Positions 33,138-42,929 of a DNA stretch of 57,753 bases are shown one piece after another. Made by a program: the position numbers and the translations under genes. The stretch comes from Acinetobacter sp. ANC 3813 (GTDB taxonomy: Bacteria > Pseudomonadota > Gammaproteobacteria > Pseudomonadales > Moraxellaceae), in contig NZ_NEGK01000017.1 of the NCBI RefSeq assembly GCF_002135435.1, positions 1-57,753 of the forward strand, in the 5' to 3' direction. The notes beneath the pieces were generated by a model, which searched no databases, was not told the origin of the DNA, and worked only from the letters and a program-made list of their open reading frames with translations. Positions within the stretch are counted from its first letter, which is position 1. Each line of letters opens with the position of its first letter.

Positions 33138-34814
33138 TTATGCTGTCTTGCGTAAATCTTTACGCAGGATTTTACCCACGTTCGATTTTGGCAGTTCATC
33201 CATAAACTCTACATAGCGCGGACGCTTGTAGCCTGTTAAATTTTCTTTCGCAAAGGCTAAAACTTCTTCTGTGGTTAAAGATGGATCTTTTTTCACCACG
33301 AATAGCTTAGGCACTTCACCTGATTTTTCATCCGGCACGCCAATGGCAGCCACTTCCAGCACTTTCGGATGCTTAGCAATCACTTCTTCAATTTCTGCAG
33401 GATAAACGTTAAAGCCTGATACTAGGATCATGTCTTTTTTACGGTCTACAATTTTCACATAACCGCGTGTGTCCATGACACCAATGTCGCCCGTACGGAA
33501 GAAGCCGTTTACCATCACTTTTTCAGTTTCATCTGGGCGGTTCCAATAGCCTTTCATCACTTGCGGGCCGCGAATCGAAATTTCACCCTGCTCGCCTAGA
33601 GCCACTTCGTTGCCGTCATCATCTAAAATAGCAACTTCTGTCAAAGGCAATGGAATGCCGATCGTGCCGCTGAATTCCATAGATGCCGGCGGATTTGCCG
33701 TTGCCACTGGAGATGTTTCAGACAGGCCGTAACCTTCGATGATGTTGGTGCCCGTCACTTTTTTCCAAGCTTCAGCTGTCGATGGAAGTACGGCCATACC
33801 GCCGCCCATCGCCATTTTCATTTTGCTGTGATCCAGCTGTTTAAATTCTTCGTTATTCACCAGTGCATTAAACAGTGTATTTACCGCAGGGAAGAATGTT
33901 GGCTGATATTTGCGCAGCTCTTTAATCACGGCTGGCAAATCGCGCGGGTTTGGAATTAATACGTTGGCTTGGCCTTTGTACATGCCGTACAGCGCGCATA
34001 CCATGAATGCAAAAATGTGATACAGCGGCAATGCGCAGAAAATACGGTCGTCTGGCTGACCGTCCTGCTGACCAAATTTACTTTGGAAAATACCGTCACA
34101 CTGCAGCATGTTGGCCACAAGGTTGCGGTGTGTTAATTCTGCACCCTTTGATACACCTGTTGTGCCGCCAGTATACTGAAGCACAGCGGTATCACTTAAG
34201 GTTAAATTAGGGCGCTTGTAGCTGCTGGTGCTGACTTTAGACATTGCCGCATTGAAGCGGATATGCCCTGGAATATTCCAAGCAGGAATTTGCTTGCGTA
34301 CAGAGCGCAGTACAAAGTTGACTAAAGTGCCTTTTAATGCGCCCAGCATGTCGCCGACTGAAGCCACAACCACATGCTTCACTGGCGTTTTGCCTAAAAT
34401 CGCCTGATAAACAGAGGCGAAGTTTTCAACAATCACCAGCACTTCTGCGCCGGAATCGTTTAATTGATGTTCTAATTCACGTGAGGTATACAGCGGATTA
34501 ACGTTGACTAGAACCAAGCCTGCGCGGAACACCCCTAATGCCACGACAGGATATTGAAGCACGTTCGGCATCATGACAGCAACGCGTGAGCCTTTTGCTA
34601 GGCCCAAGCTTTGCAAATAGGATGCAAACTTCAGGCTCGCCTCATTCAATTCACTGAATGTCAGGGCTTTATCCATAAAAATAAAAGCATCACGTGAGCC
34701 ATATTTCTGGAAATTACGCTCAATAATATCAACCAGCGAAGTGTTTTCTGGCGGCAATTCTACAGTTTCTGGAATACCCGTTTTTTGGTATTCTGCGAAC
34801 CAAATTTTTTCCAT
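33138..34814 (-). CDS. fadD: Long-chain fatty acid-CoA ligase (FadD-like)
   Basis: A 558-residue AMP-forming acyl-CoA synthetase that activates fatty acids for beta-oxidation or membrane lipid use. The ATP-binding signature YTGGTTGVSKGA, the A5 motif GYGLSETSPVA, the motif RTGDIGVMD, and the hinge/FACS region VDRKKDMILVSGFNVYPAE are all present, with the catalytic lysine near NVGKILRKDLR at the end. I prefer the ATG at 34814, with AGGAG 11 bases upstream, over the TTG at 34823. The exact substrate chain length cannot be read from sequence. Confidence 0.9.
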   Translation of the reverse strand: MEKIWFAEYQKTGIPETVELPPENTSLVDIIERNFQKYGSRDAFIFMDKALTFSELNEASLKFASYLQSLGLAKGSRVAVMMPNVLQYPVVALGVFRAGLVLVNVNPLYTSRELEHQLNDSGAEVLVIVENFASVYQAILGKTPVKHVVVASVGDMLGALKGTLVNFVLRSVRKQIPAWNIPGHIRFNAAMSKVSTSSYKRPNLTLSDTAVLQYTGGTTGVSKGAELTHRNLVANMLQCDGIFQSKFGQQDGQPDDRIFCALPLYHIFAFMVCALYGMYKGQANVLIPNPRDLPAVIKELRKYQPTFFPAVNTLFNALVNNEEFKQLDHSKMKMAMGGGMAVLPSTAEAWKKVTGTNIIEGYGLSETSPVATANPPASMEFSGTIGIPLPLTEVAILDDDGNEVALGEQGEISIRGPQVMKGYWNRPDETEKVMVNGFFRTGDIGVMDTRGYVKIVDRKKDMILVSGFNVYPAEIEEVIAKHPKVLEVAAIGVPDEKSGEVPKLFVVKKDPSLTTEEVLAFAKENLTGYKRPRYVEFMDELPKSNVGKILRKDLRKTA

Positions 34815-34966
34815 AGCGCCCAATTCTCCTGTCTATAATCCTTAATAATCCAACTGTTTTTTCTCAATATTAAGCCGCTCATTATTTAACTTGTGTGAGC
34901 CTAATATTGCATCCATTTCACGAATACTGTGCATATATAACGTATTTCGCTCCACGGATGCTAGTA

Positions 34967-37186
34967 TTATCTTTGAATGAACAGTTTATTTGCTTTTTGA
35001 TACCCACGCGGCAATGCTGTGCCTTTTGAAGCCCGCTTGCCGATATATTTTTGCAGATCATCGCCTTTTAATTTCAATTGCTGCTGACCTGCAACCACTT
35101 GAATTATTTCATCTAAAGCAAAAGCTACCATAGATACCAGCTGTTCCTTAGTGTCCAGTTGTATCAATTTATTGCCTTTACCCTTATTCAGGCTTGGCAA
35201 ATCCGCCAGTTCCACCACCAGCAAGCGCCCTGCCGAGCTGAGCAAAGCTAGATGGGTCGCCTGTTCAATCAGCTGCAAGTCCATCGGCTGCGCATCATCA
35301 GACAGTGTTAAGAAAGCTTTACCGGCTTTGGCGCTGGTATCCAGCTGCTTGGCTTGGGTTTTAAAGCCATAGCCTTTATTGCTGATTGCCAGCAGTTCCG
35401 CATCATCTTCCGCAATCAGCAGCTGCTTAAAGCCGACACCGCTGGCAGGCGATAATTTTGAACTCAGCGGCTCTCCCAATCCCCGCGCAGATGGCAGTGA
35501 ATTAATCGCAAGCGCATAACTGCGCCCTGAATCATCCAGCACGTATACCCGCTGATTAGATTTGCCCTGCGCATGGCTGAGGTATTGATCGCCTGCACGG
35601 AAATTCAGGTTTTCAGCGTCCACCTCATGGCCTTTGGCAGAACGAATCCAGCCAGCTTCAGACAATACAACCGTGACCGGATCTGCCGGCAGCATGTCCT
35701 GCTCGTTAATCGCTTGCGCGCCTTCACGCTGGACAATTGGCGAACGGCGGTCATCACCAAATTTTTTGGCATCGTCTTTCAGTTCTTCAATAATCAAGCT
35801 TTTTAAAGATTCTGGATTTGCCAATTGCTCACGGATAATGGCCGCTCTCGCTTCCAGCTCTTCCTGTTCGCGGCGCATTTCCATTTCTTCAAGCTTGGCC
35901 AAGTGGCGCAATTTGAGTTCTAAAATGGCCTCAGCCTGCACTTCGTCAATATTGAAACGCATCATCAATACTGGCTTAGGCTGATCTTCTTCACGGATAA
36001 TTTTAATGACTTCATCAATATTTAAATAGGCAATAATCAAACCGCCCAAGATATGCAGGCGCTTTTCAATTTTATTTAAATGATACTGCAGACGGCGCGT
36101 CACTGTATTTTTACGGATTTCAATCCATTCCAGCAAAATGCGGCGGATGGATTTCACCTGCGGACGGCCATCGGCGCCAATCATATTCATATTGACGCGA
36201 TAGCTGGATTCCAAATCAGTCGTTGCAAACAAGTGGCTCATCACTGATTCAGCATCAATACGGTTAGAACGCAGCACAATCACTAAGCGGGTTGGGTTTT
36301 TATGATCAGATTCATCGCGCAAATCGCTGACCAGCGGCAATTTTTTAGCCTGCATTTGGTCTGCAATTTGGGTAATCACTTTCGAGCCTGAAACCTGATA
36401 CGGCAATTCAGTAATCACAATTTCATTTTTTTCTATTTTATACACTGCACGGGTGCGGTAACTGCCGCGGCCCGTCATTTGCAGTTTCAGCAGCTCTTCT
36501 GGCGGGGTAATAATTTCCGCTCGGGTCGGCGCATCTGGACCGGGAATATATTCCGCAACTTTTTCATCGCTGAGATTCGGATTACGGATGAGGGCAATCG
36601 TGCCTTTCACCACTTCGCGCAGATTATGCGGCGGAATATCTGTGGCCATACCCACTGCAATACCCGTTGTGCCATTCAATAAAATATTGGGCACGCGCGC
36701 AGGCAAATTCACCGGCTCTTTCATTGAACCGTCAAAGTTATCCTGCCAGTCACAGGTGCCCTGCCCCAATTCTGACAGCAGCAAGTCACTATAGGGAGAT
36801 AGTTTGGCTTCGGTATAACGCATAGCGGCGAAGGATTTAGGATCATCTGGAGAACCCCAGTTGCCTTGACCTTCAATAAAGGGATAACGGTAGCTGAATG
36901 GCTGCGCCATCAAAACCATGGCTTCATAACAGGCTGAGTCGCCGTGCGGATGGTATTTACCCAGCACATCACCTACGGTACGCGCCGATTTTTTCGGCTT
37001 GCCGGTAGGCTTGAGGCCCAATTCGCTCATCGCATACACAATACGGCGCTGCACCGGCTTTAAGCCGTCACTGATATGCGGCAATGCACGGTCCATGATC
37101 ACGTACATGGCGTAGTTGAGATAGGCTTGTTCGGTAAATTCCGCTACGGAACGGTTTTCTGTCGCATGATGCGCAAGGCTTGTCAT
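34967..37186 (-). CDS. parC: DNA topoisomerase IV subunit A
   Basis: A 739-residue subunit of topoisomerase IV, which decatenates daughter chromosomes. The catalytic tyrosine is Y124 (RYTEAKL). The quinolone region reads HPHGDSACYEAM with S84 and E88, the unmutated residues in Acinetobacter numbering. The coiled-coil arm (about residues 370-470) and the C-terminal beta-pinwheel follow. The total length fits ParC better than the longer GyrA. parE is not adjacent. The start has no strong ribosome binding site. Confidence 0.95.
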   Translation of the reverse strand: MTSLAHHATENRSVAEFTEQAYLNYAMYVIMDRALPHISDGLKPVQRRIVYAMSELGLKPTGKPKKSARTVGDVLGKYHPHGDSACYEAMVLMAQPFSYRYPFIEGQGNWGSPDDPKSFAAMRYTEAKLSPYSDLLLSELGQGTCDWQDNFDGSMKEPVNLPARVPNILLNGTTGIAVGMATDIPPHNLREVVKGTIALIRNPNLSDEKVAEYIPGPDAPTRAEIITPPEELLKLQMTGRGSYRTRAVYKIEKNEIVITELPYQVSGSKVITQIADQMQAKKLPLVSDLRDESDHKNPTRLVIVLRSNRIDAESVMSHLFATTDLESSYRVNMNMIGADGRPQVKSIRRILLEWIEIRKNTVTRRLQYHLNKIEKRLHILGGLIIAYLNIDEVIKIIREEDQPKPVLMMRFNIDEVQAEAILELKLRHLAKLEEMEMRREQEELEARAAIIREQLANPESLKSLIIEELKDDAKKFGDDRRSPIVQREGAQAINEQDMLPADPVTVVLSEAGWIRSAKGHEVDAENLNFRAGDQYLSHAQGKSNQRVYVLDDSGRSYALAINSLPSARGLGEPLSSKLSPASGVGFKQLLIAEDDAELLAISNKGYGFKTQAKQLDTSAKAGKAFLTLSDDAQPMDLQLIEQATHLALLSSAGRLLVVELADLPSLNKGKGNKLIQLDTKEQLVSMVAFALDEIIQVVAGQQQLKLKGDDLQKYIGKRASKGTALPRGYQKANKLFIQR

Positions 37187-37572
37187 AACAACCTATAATC
37201 CTAATAAATTCGTTTTTGTATCTGGGTTCTTATGCTATGTCGCAGCTGTTCGAGACACAAGAGCGTGAACTGACACACAGCGACAAATCGTGTCTTATAA
37301 GATATCTAATGCCGTAAAATTATCCACTTTTTTGAAATTGAGCAACTGATTATTCTTAAATGCGCAATGCGGAACAATCCTGTTCCCTGCTATCACTGCG
37401 CGCACATTCCGAATTATGCGATGCTGTCCAATTTATTCGGCGCAGATACCTGAATGTTTTTTTATAGAAGGCCGCCAATACAGCGCACCCTGGAACAATT
37501 TAAATTAAAAAAAACGCGGCATGCTTTGGGCGCGCCGCGTAATTTATTTTGCGGAGCAATCCGCTGCACAGA
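37187..37572. other. Intergenic region between parC and the MFS gene
   Basis: About 385 bases without a gene. They contain the parC promoter region, a short perfect palindrome GGAACA-ATCC-TGTTCC at 37371-37386, and the terminator of the MFS gene. I see no RNA gene. Confidence 0.5.
37505..37540 (-). terminator. Terminator of the MFS transporter gene
   Basis: ACGCGGC (37514-37520) and GCCGCGT (37534-37540) form a GC-rich stem. On the minus strand a T-run follows. Confidence 0.75.
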
Positions 37573-38892
37573 TTAGAGGCCCATGGATTCCAAGGTCTTG
37601 CCTTTGGTTTCCTCACCCAGCACCACGATCACGAAAGCCACAGCCAGCAGCACCACAGTAAACATGCTGAATACATAGCTGAAACCATTGTTCAAGACCA
37701 TCATATGGGTTACAGCCAATGGCGCGACAATACCGCCAATCCGGCCAATGGCTGCAGCCCAGCCCGATCCGAACGCGCGGATATTGGCAGGATACTGTTC
37801 AGGCGTATAGGTATACAGTACGCCCCAAGCGCCTAAATTGAAGAAAGACATCAGGCAGCCGAAGACCATAATCATGGTCACTGTTTGCGCTTGACCAAAG
37901 CAATATGCAGAAATTGCGCAGCAGCCAATAAAGCCTGCCAATGTCGCTTTACGCCCAAGTTTTTCCACCAGCCATGCCGCGGCAATATAACCCGGCAATT
38001 GCGCCAGAATCATGACCAAAACATATTCAAACGATTGCACAATGGTGTAGCCCTGCTTCACCAGCAGGCTTGGCAGCCAAGTGAAAATACCATAGTAAGA
38101 ATAGACAATCCCGAACCAAATCAGCCACAGCATCAGCGTGCGGCGTGCAAATACTCCAGACCATAACTGGCCAAATGAAGTGCTTTGCTTTTCAGCGACC
38201 GGTTTCACTTCAAAAATTTCAATCACCTGCACACCGCATTTGGCTTCAATTTTTTTCACCAATGCATGCGCTTCTTCCAGCCGTCCGCGGTTAATAAGAT
38301 ACGGAATAGACTCAGGCACCATTTTCCAAATCACAATTGCGTACAGTGCAGGTAAGCCGCCAATTAAGAACGCCATATGCCAGTCAAATTTTGGAATGAC
38401 AAAATAAGAAATCAGCGCGGCACACAGCCAGCCCAAGCCCCAGAAGCTCTCTAAAAGCACAATAAAGCGCCCGCGCACATGCGCAGGAATATATTCACTG
38501 ACCAAGGTCACCGCAACAGGCAGCTGCCCGCCCAAGCCTAAGCCCACCACAAAGCGGAACGCCAGCAGCCAAGTTAGATTTGGCGCAAACGCGCAGGCAG
38601 CCGTCGCCAAACTGTAAATCACCAAGGTCGACGCAAAAACCGTTTTACGTCCAATCCGGTCTGCCAATGCGCCTGAGCAGACTGCGCCGATGGCCATGCC
38701 CACAAAGCCAATAGAAACCACCCAGCCTTTTTCTGCAGGTGTCATCGCCCAGTCTTCAGCCATTTTTGCCAAAATAAAGGAGATTAGCCCCGTATCCATC
38801 GCGTCAAACATCCAGCCCAGCCCAATGACCCAAAGCAAGGTGTAGTGGAACTTGCCAATCGGCAAGCGCTGTATGCGTGAGACTAAGTCCAT
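37573..38892 (-). CDS. MFS transporter, possibly NiaP-like
   Basis: A 439-residue, 12-helix major facilitator protein. Motif A between helices 2 and 3 reads GALADRIGRK, its repeat is EKLGRKAT, and the sugar-porter-like PESIPYLINRGRLEEA follows helix 6. The N terminus (MDLVSRIQRLPIGKFHYTLL) and GWMFDAMDTGLISF resemble the niacin/aromatic acid transporter group, NiaP included. The substrate is therefore suggested and not shown. The ATG at 38892 is preferred over an ATG 11 codons upstream, although both lack a strong ribosome binding site. Confidence 0.8.
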   Translation of the reverse strand: MDLVSRIQRLPIGKFHYTLLWVIGLGWMFDAMDTGLISFILAKMAEDWAMTPAEKGWVVSIGFVGMAIGAVCSGALADRIGRKTVFASTLVIYSLATAACAFAPNLTWLLAFRFVVGLGLGGQLPVAVTLVSEYIPAHVRGRFIVLLESFWGLGWLCAALISYFVIPKFDWHMAFLIGGLPALYAIVIWKMVPESIPYLINRGRLEEAHALVKKIEAKCGVQVIEIFEVKPVAEKQSTSFGQLWSGVFARRTLMLWLIWFGIVYSYYGIFTWLPSLLVKQGYTIVQSFEYVLVMILAQLPGYIAAAWLVEKLGRKATLAGFIGCCAISAYCFGQAQTVTMIMVFGCLMSFFNLGAWGVLYTYTPEQYPANIRAFGSGWAAAIGRIGGIVAPLAVTHMMVLNNGFSYVFSMFTVVLLAVAFVIVVLGEETKGKTLESMGL

Positions 38893-39049
38893 AATACGAT
38901 CTCGGATGAGGTGAAAAGGGAGCATGCTGATTGCACAGCAATGATTTTATGATCTGCTCTTTCTGATGCAACAGGCAACACTAATTCACTGAAGCGGCAG
39001 ATGGCGCCGCGGTTCAGTCAAATACAGTATTTAATAGGAACGCTGAAAT

Positions 39050-39694
39050 TTAAGATGCATCTTTAGACGAAGCTGACTGATCATCATCATCTTTATAGAT
39101 AAATTTCGGCATTTCCAAACCGAAATAAATGGCAATGCAACGAAGTGAAAAACCGAAGACCAATGTTGAAATCACCGTAATTTCCAGCGACAGGCCAAAA
39201 TTGATACAGAACCAATAAAAAATTACGGCAACAAATGAAATCGATGCGTACAGTTCACGGCGGAATACCAGCGGCACATCATTACACAGAATATCACGCA
39301 GAATACCGCCAGAAACACCAGTAAGTACCCCAGCAACAGCACAGACCACAAAACCGTGCCCCATTTGCAGCGCAATTTGGCAGCCAATAATGGTAAAGCC
39401 GATCAGGCCTAAAGCATCAAGCAGCAAGAAGATTGAATGCAGATGCTTCATCCACTTGGCAATAATAATGGTGACAAAGGCAGCGCAGCAGGTCAGCACC
39501 AAATATTCAGGATGTTTAACCCAGGTTAATGGATAGTGCCCCAGCAAGACATCGCGCACTGAACCGCCGCCCAAGGCGGTGACGCAGGCAATTAAAACTA
39601 CTCCAAACCAGTCCATGCTCCGCCGTCCAGCCGATAACGCGCCGGTCATGGCTTCTGCCGTAATTGCAATAATGTAAATAACGGTGAGTAACAT
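39050..39694 (-). CDS. TRIC-like UPF0126 membrane protein
   Basis: A 214-residue protein with about seven membrane segments in two similar halves. The halves carry glycine-rich motifs GGGSVRDVLLG and GVSGGILRDILCN, diagnostic of the YicG/UPF0126 family, which is related to trimeric intracellular cation channels. A role in ion or glycine permeation has been proposed for relatives. It begins with MLLTVIYIIAITAEAMTGAL. It lies 60 bases from ychJ on the same strand. Confidence 0.88.
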   Translation of the reverse strand: MLLTVIYIIAITAEAMTGALSAGRRSMDWFGVVLIACVTALGGGSVRDVLLGHYPLTWVKHPEYLVLTCCAAFVTIIIAKWMKHLHSIFLLLDALGLIGFTIIGCQIALQMGHGFVVCAVAGVLTGVSGGILRDILCNDVPLVFRRELYASISFVAVIFYWFCINFGLSLEITVISTLVFGFSLRCIAIYFGLEMPKFIYKDDDDQSASSKDAS

Positions 39695-39754
39695 TGCCCT
39701 TCATCCACTGAGGGTAAAAGATGCGCGCTATTTTAAGGCATCTTCAGAAAAAAA

Positions 39755-40234
39755 CTACAGATATTGCGCACAGCATTGTTTAAATTTTTTGCCTGAGCCG
39801 CAAATACACGGCTGTTTCATTGTCATCTGCTGATCTGTAGTCGGATCGAGAAAAAACCATGCCTCATTGTGTTTCACAAAATGCGACACTTCATGATGCA
39901 CTTGCGGCGTCTGTCCATCCTCACCGATGGCTTGATAATGCGCTTTAAATTCGACCTGCGCATGGGTTTTATCTAATTTTTCATTGGCCTGCACCACGTC
40001 CAGTTTCAGCCACAGATTGGAGTTGCTCCAAGCGGCAATAGCAGGTACATCCAAAGCCTGCTGCTGACCAACTGCCGTGGTCTGCACAATATACTCAATT
40101 TCATGTTTGGCAAATGCACTGTAGCGGGAACGCATCAGCTGGGCTGCGCTTTGGGCTTTGCTTTGGCCTGCATGCAAAGGCTGGCAGCAGCTTGCATAAT
40201 TTCCCTGCCCGCATGGGCAACGCATATCCGTCAT
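39755..40234 (-). CDS. YchJ family SEC-C motif protein
   Basis: A 159-residue protein with two SEC-C zinc motifs: RCPCGQGNYASCC at the N terminus and CICGSGKKFKQCC at the C terminus. The middle is a YchJ/NTF2-like domain with SRYSAFAKHEIEYI. The start at 40234 has GAGA 5 bases upstream; an in-frame ATG at 40261 would place a terminator hairpin inside the gene. A terminator-like hairpin lies just before the start, so its own promoter is not obvious. Confidence 0.87.
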   Translation of the reverse strand: MTDMRCPCGQGNYASCCQPLHAGQSKAQSAAQLMRSRYSAFAKHEIEYIVQTTAVGQQQALDVPAIAAWSNSNLWLKLDVVQANEKLDKTHAQVEFKAHYQAIGEDGQTPQVHHEVSHFVKHNEAWFFLDPTTDQQMTMKQPCICGSGKKFKQCCAQYL

Positions 40235-40245
40235 GGAATTCTCAA

Positions 40246-40270
40246 ATAAAAAAACCTGCAATGCAGGCTA
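40246..40270 (-). terminator. Terminator-like hairpin after the TerC gene, abutting ychJ
   Basis: On the minus strand CCTGC and GCAGG form a 5-bp stem with an ATT loop and are followed by a T-run (40246-40254). It lies 46 bases beyond the TerC-family stop and 12 bases before the ychJ ATG. Confidence 0.6.
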
Positions 40271-40316
40271 TTTTAAAGCAAGATGGCGCTGGATTCAGCG
40301 CCTATCTGGATTCAAT

Positions 40317-41900
40317 TCAATCTGTACGCGTATTATCCGCGATGGAGATGACATGCACTTTTTCAATTTTGTGGCCTTCCATCGTCACTACTTCAAAAAT
40401 GTAGCCATCCGCTCTCAGCTTTTCGCCATTTTCCGGCAAACGCCCCAAGTGAAATAAGATATAGCCAGACAATGTTGAATACTGTTCAGATTCATCGACT
40501 AAATCACGGCTCAGTAATAATGAAACATGGCGGATATCGGTTGATCCATCCAGAATCAAAGAACCGTCTTCAAGGCTTTCTGCGGCGCTTTCCAGTTCAT
40601 CTTCATCAGGGAATTCACCCGCAATCGCTTCCAGCACATCAATGGGCGTTGCAATCCCTTCAATCGAACCGTATTCATTCAATACCAATGCCATTTGCAG
40701 AGGAGCTTGGCGCAGCTGCTCCATCACCATCAGCACTTGCGCATTTTCATGCACAATTACGGGTTCACGCAAATGTTTCTCGAAATCCAACACGCCTGTT
40801 TCGATGTATTCATTCATCACTTTATGCGTCAACACCACGCCAGCAATATTATCCAGCTCACCGCGGGCAACGATCAGACGAGAATGAGTCATGCTCAGCA
40901 GCTGATGCTTAATCGCCGCTTCATCTTCATCCAAGTCAATCCATTCCAGCTCGGGACGCGGGGTCATGACCGACTTCACGGGACGTTCAGCGAGGCCTAA
41001 AACGCCCTGCACCATAACGCTGTGGTAAACCCCATTGTCCTGATCAAAGACATCATCGGCAAAGGCGCGGGTCGCCAGCACATCTTCATGTTCATCATTT
41101 TGTGATTCTGAACTGCTCTTGCCGCCCAGCATACGCATCACAGCCGAAGCTGTGCGGTAGCGCAAATCGGTAGTGGTGACCGTTTTTTCCTGATTGTGGC
41201 GCATGGTCTGATTCAGGAACTCAATCAGCACAGAGAAGCCGATTGCCGCGTACAAGTAGCCTTTCGGGATATGGAAGCCAAAGCCCTCAACCAGTAATGA
41301 AAAACCGATCATCATCAGGAAGCACAGGCAAAGAATGACCACAGTCGGATGACGGTTGACAAAGTTCATCAGCGGCTTCGATGCCCACAGCATAATGCCG
41401 ACGGCAATAATCACCGCAATCATCATGACAGAAAGATGTTTCACCATGCCGACCGCGGTAATCACGCTGTCTAAAGAGAACACGGCATCCAGCACCACAA
41501 TCTGAATAATCACCATCCAGAAGGTTGCATGCACCGGATTTTCTTCCTTGAGCATCGGCTTGTTTTCCAGACGCTCACGCAATTCCATAGTGCCTTTAAA
41601 CAGCAGGAATACCCCGCCAAAGAGCAGAATTAAATCGCGCCCTGAAAATGCATGATCAAAGATATGGAATAGCGGATTGGTCAGGGTGACCACCCACGCA
41701 ATGGACGCCAGCAGCACCAAACGCATGCAGAGCGCCAAGAGCAATCCGACAATTCGAGCCGTATTGCGCTGTTCCGGCGGCAATTTTTCCGCAAGAATGG
41801 CAATAAAGACAAGGTTATCAATACCCAAAACAATTTCTAAAACCACAAGGGTCAGCAAGCCTACCCATGCAGAAGGGTCAGACATCCACTCAAAGATCAT
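40317..41900 (-). CDS. TerC family membrane protein with CBS and CorC_HlyC domains
   Basis: A 527-residue protein like E. coli YegH/YoaE. The N-terminal TerC domain (about residues 1-240) has seven or so helices with the metal-binding-type motifs EIVLGIDNLVFI and DAVFSLDSVITA. A paired CBS domain follows (about 300-430, PVKSVMTPRPELEWIDL), then a C-terminal CorC_HlyC domain. TerC proteins are linked to Mn homeostasis and tellurite resistance, and the CBS pair suggests nucleotide control. The substrate is unproven. Confidence 0.92.
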   Translation of the reverse strand: MIFEWMSDPSAWVGLLTLVVLEIVLGIDNLVFIAILAEKLPPEQRNTARIVGLLLALCMRLVLLASIAWVVTLTNPLFHIFDHAFSGRDLILLFGGVFLLFKGTMELRERLENKPMLKEENPVHATFWMVIIQIVVLDAVFSLDSVITAVGMVKHLSVMMIAVIIAVGIMLWASKPLMNFVNRHPTVVILCLCFLMMIGFSLLVEGFGFHIPKGYLYAAIGFSVLIEFLNQTMRHNQEKTVTTTDLRYRTASAVMRMLGGKSSSESQNDEHEDVLATRAFADDVFDQDNGVYHSVMVQGVLGLAERPVKSVMTPRPELEWIDLDEDEAAIKHQLLSMTHSRLIVARGELDNIAGVVLTHKVMNEYIETGVLDFEKHLREPVIVHENAQVLMVMEQLRQAPLQMALVLNEYGSIEGIATPIDVLEAIAGEFPDEDELESAAESLEDGSLILDGSTDIRHVSLLLSRDLVDESEQYSTLSGYILFHLGRLPENGEKLRADGYIFEVVTMEGHKIEKVHVISIADNTRTD

Positions 41901-42234
41901 CGTTTCATCTCCTGAGCAGCATGCAGGCGTGCATTGATTTTTGCTGAATTTGAATTGGGAAAGGCACGCATTTGCATACCAAAGTTATTAATTTCTAAGA
42001 AATGTTTTTGTGCGGAGCGACAACAACCACTGCCCATGACGATTCATTTGTTGAAAAACAAGGCTTCAGTATATCAAGCTGAGTTAGAATTTCATCTTTT
42101 TTTGAACATCCAGTTCTATTATTTGATTTAACAAATTATTACCTGAAACTGCAGCCAAAAGCGCCTAAGTGTCACAAATCTTGCTTACACTAAGCATCAA
42201 AGATAGAAAAAATGAAAAGGTAAAAACATACGCC

Positions 42235-42855
42235 ATGAATAGTGAATTAAAAATATCCGCGCTAGAGAACAGCTCCAGCATCAAGACCACACAGCCTTTA
42301 ATTGCCTTGTACTGCGGTTCGCGTTCAGGCAATAAACCGATTTATCAGGAAAAAGCCATTGCGCTTGCCCAAGGCCTCGCCCTGCGCGGTTTCGGCTTAG
42401 TTTACGGCGGCGCCAGCATTGGCCTGATGGGGCAAGTTGCCGATGCCGTTGTACAAAACGGCGGCGAAGCCGTGGGGGTAATCCCTGAGTTTATGCTGGA
42501 TTATGAAATTGCGCATCACCATTTAACAGAACTGCATATTGTGCAAAGCATGCATGAACGTAAAGCCATGATGGCTGGGCGCGCCAGCGCATTTGTTGCA
42601 TTGCCGGGCGGCTTAGGCACCTTTGAGGAAATTTTGGAAATTGCCACATGGGGACAGCTGAACCAGCACCAAAAACCCATGATGCTGTATAATGTCAATG
42701 GCTTTTATGATGCGCTGATTGCGCAGCTTGACCATGCCGTTCAGGAAGGCTTCCTGCCGCCGCAGCACCGCGCCAAGTTAATTATCTGCAAGCATGCGGA
42801 TGAGATTTACTCAGCGATCGCCAATCTGAGCAGCCCGCAGCGTTTTGTGGTTTAA
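42235..42855 (+). CDS. LOG family nucleotide phosphoribohydrolase
   Basis: A 206-residue Rossmann-fold protein of the TIGR00730 group. It has LIALYCGSRSGNKP, GFGLVYGGASIGLMG and the LPGGLGTFEEILE motif that binds the nucleotide. Plant LOG enzymes release cytokinin bases from nucleotide monophosphates; bacterial relatives cleave AMP or similar. The ATG at 42235 is preferred, with GAAAAGG upstream, although the frame is open to a GTG at 42169. It is followed by a strong terminator. Confidence 0.88.
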   Translation: MNSELKISALENSSSIKTTQPLIALYCGSRSGNKPIYQEKAIALAQGLALRGFGLVYGGASIGLMGQVADAVVQNGGEAVGVIPEFMLDYEIAHHHLTELHIVQSMHERKAMMAGRASAFVALPGGLGTFEEILEIATWGQLNQHQKPMMLYNVNGFYDALIAQLDHAVQEGFLPPQHRAKLIICKHADEIYSAIANLSSPQRFVV

Positions 42856-42890
42856 GCCCTCAGGCCAAAGATAAAATTCTTCAGCCCATA

Positions 42891-42921
42891 AAGAAGCGGA
42901 CAATCTGTCCGCTTCTTTTTT
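42891..42921 (+). terminator. Terminator of the LOG gene
   Basis: AAGAAGCGGACA (42891-42902) and TGTCCGCTTCTT (42906-42917) form a 12-bp perfect stem with a 3-base loop, then T residues. Confidence 0.92.
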
Positions 42922-42929
42922 AATTCAGC

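Noticed and set aside
37371..37386. GGAACA-ATCC-TGTTCC palindrome as an operator
   Set aside because: It is only 6 bp per arm and sits mid-gap without promoter elements that I can place; such repeats occur by chance.
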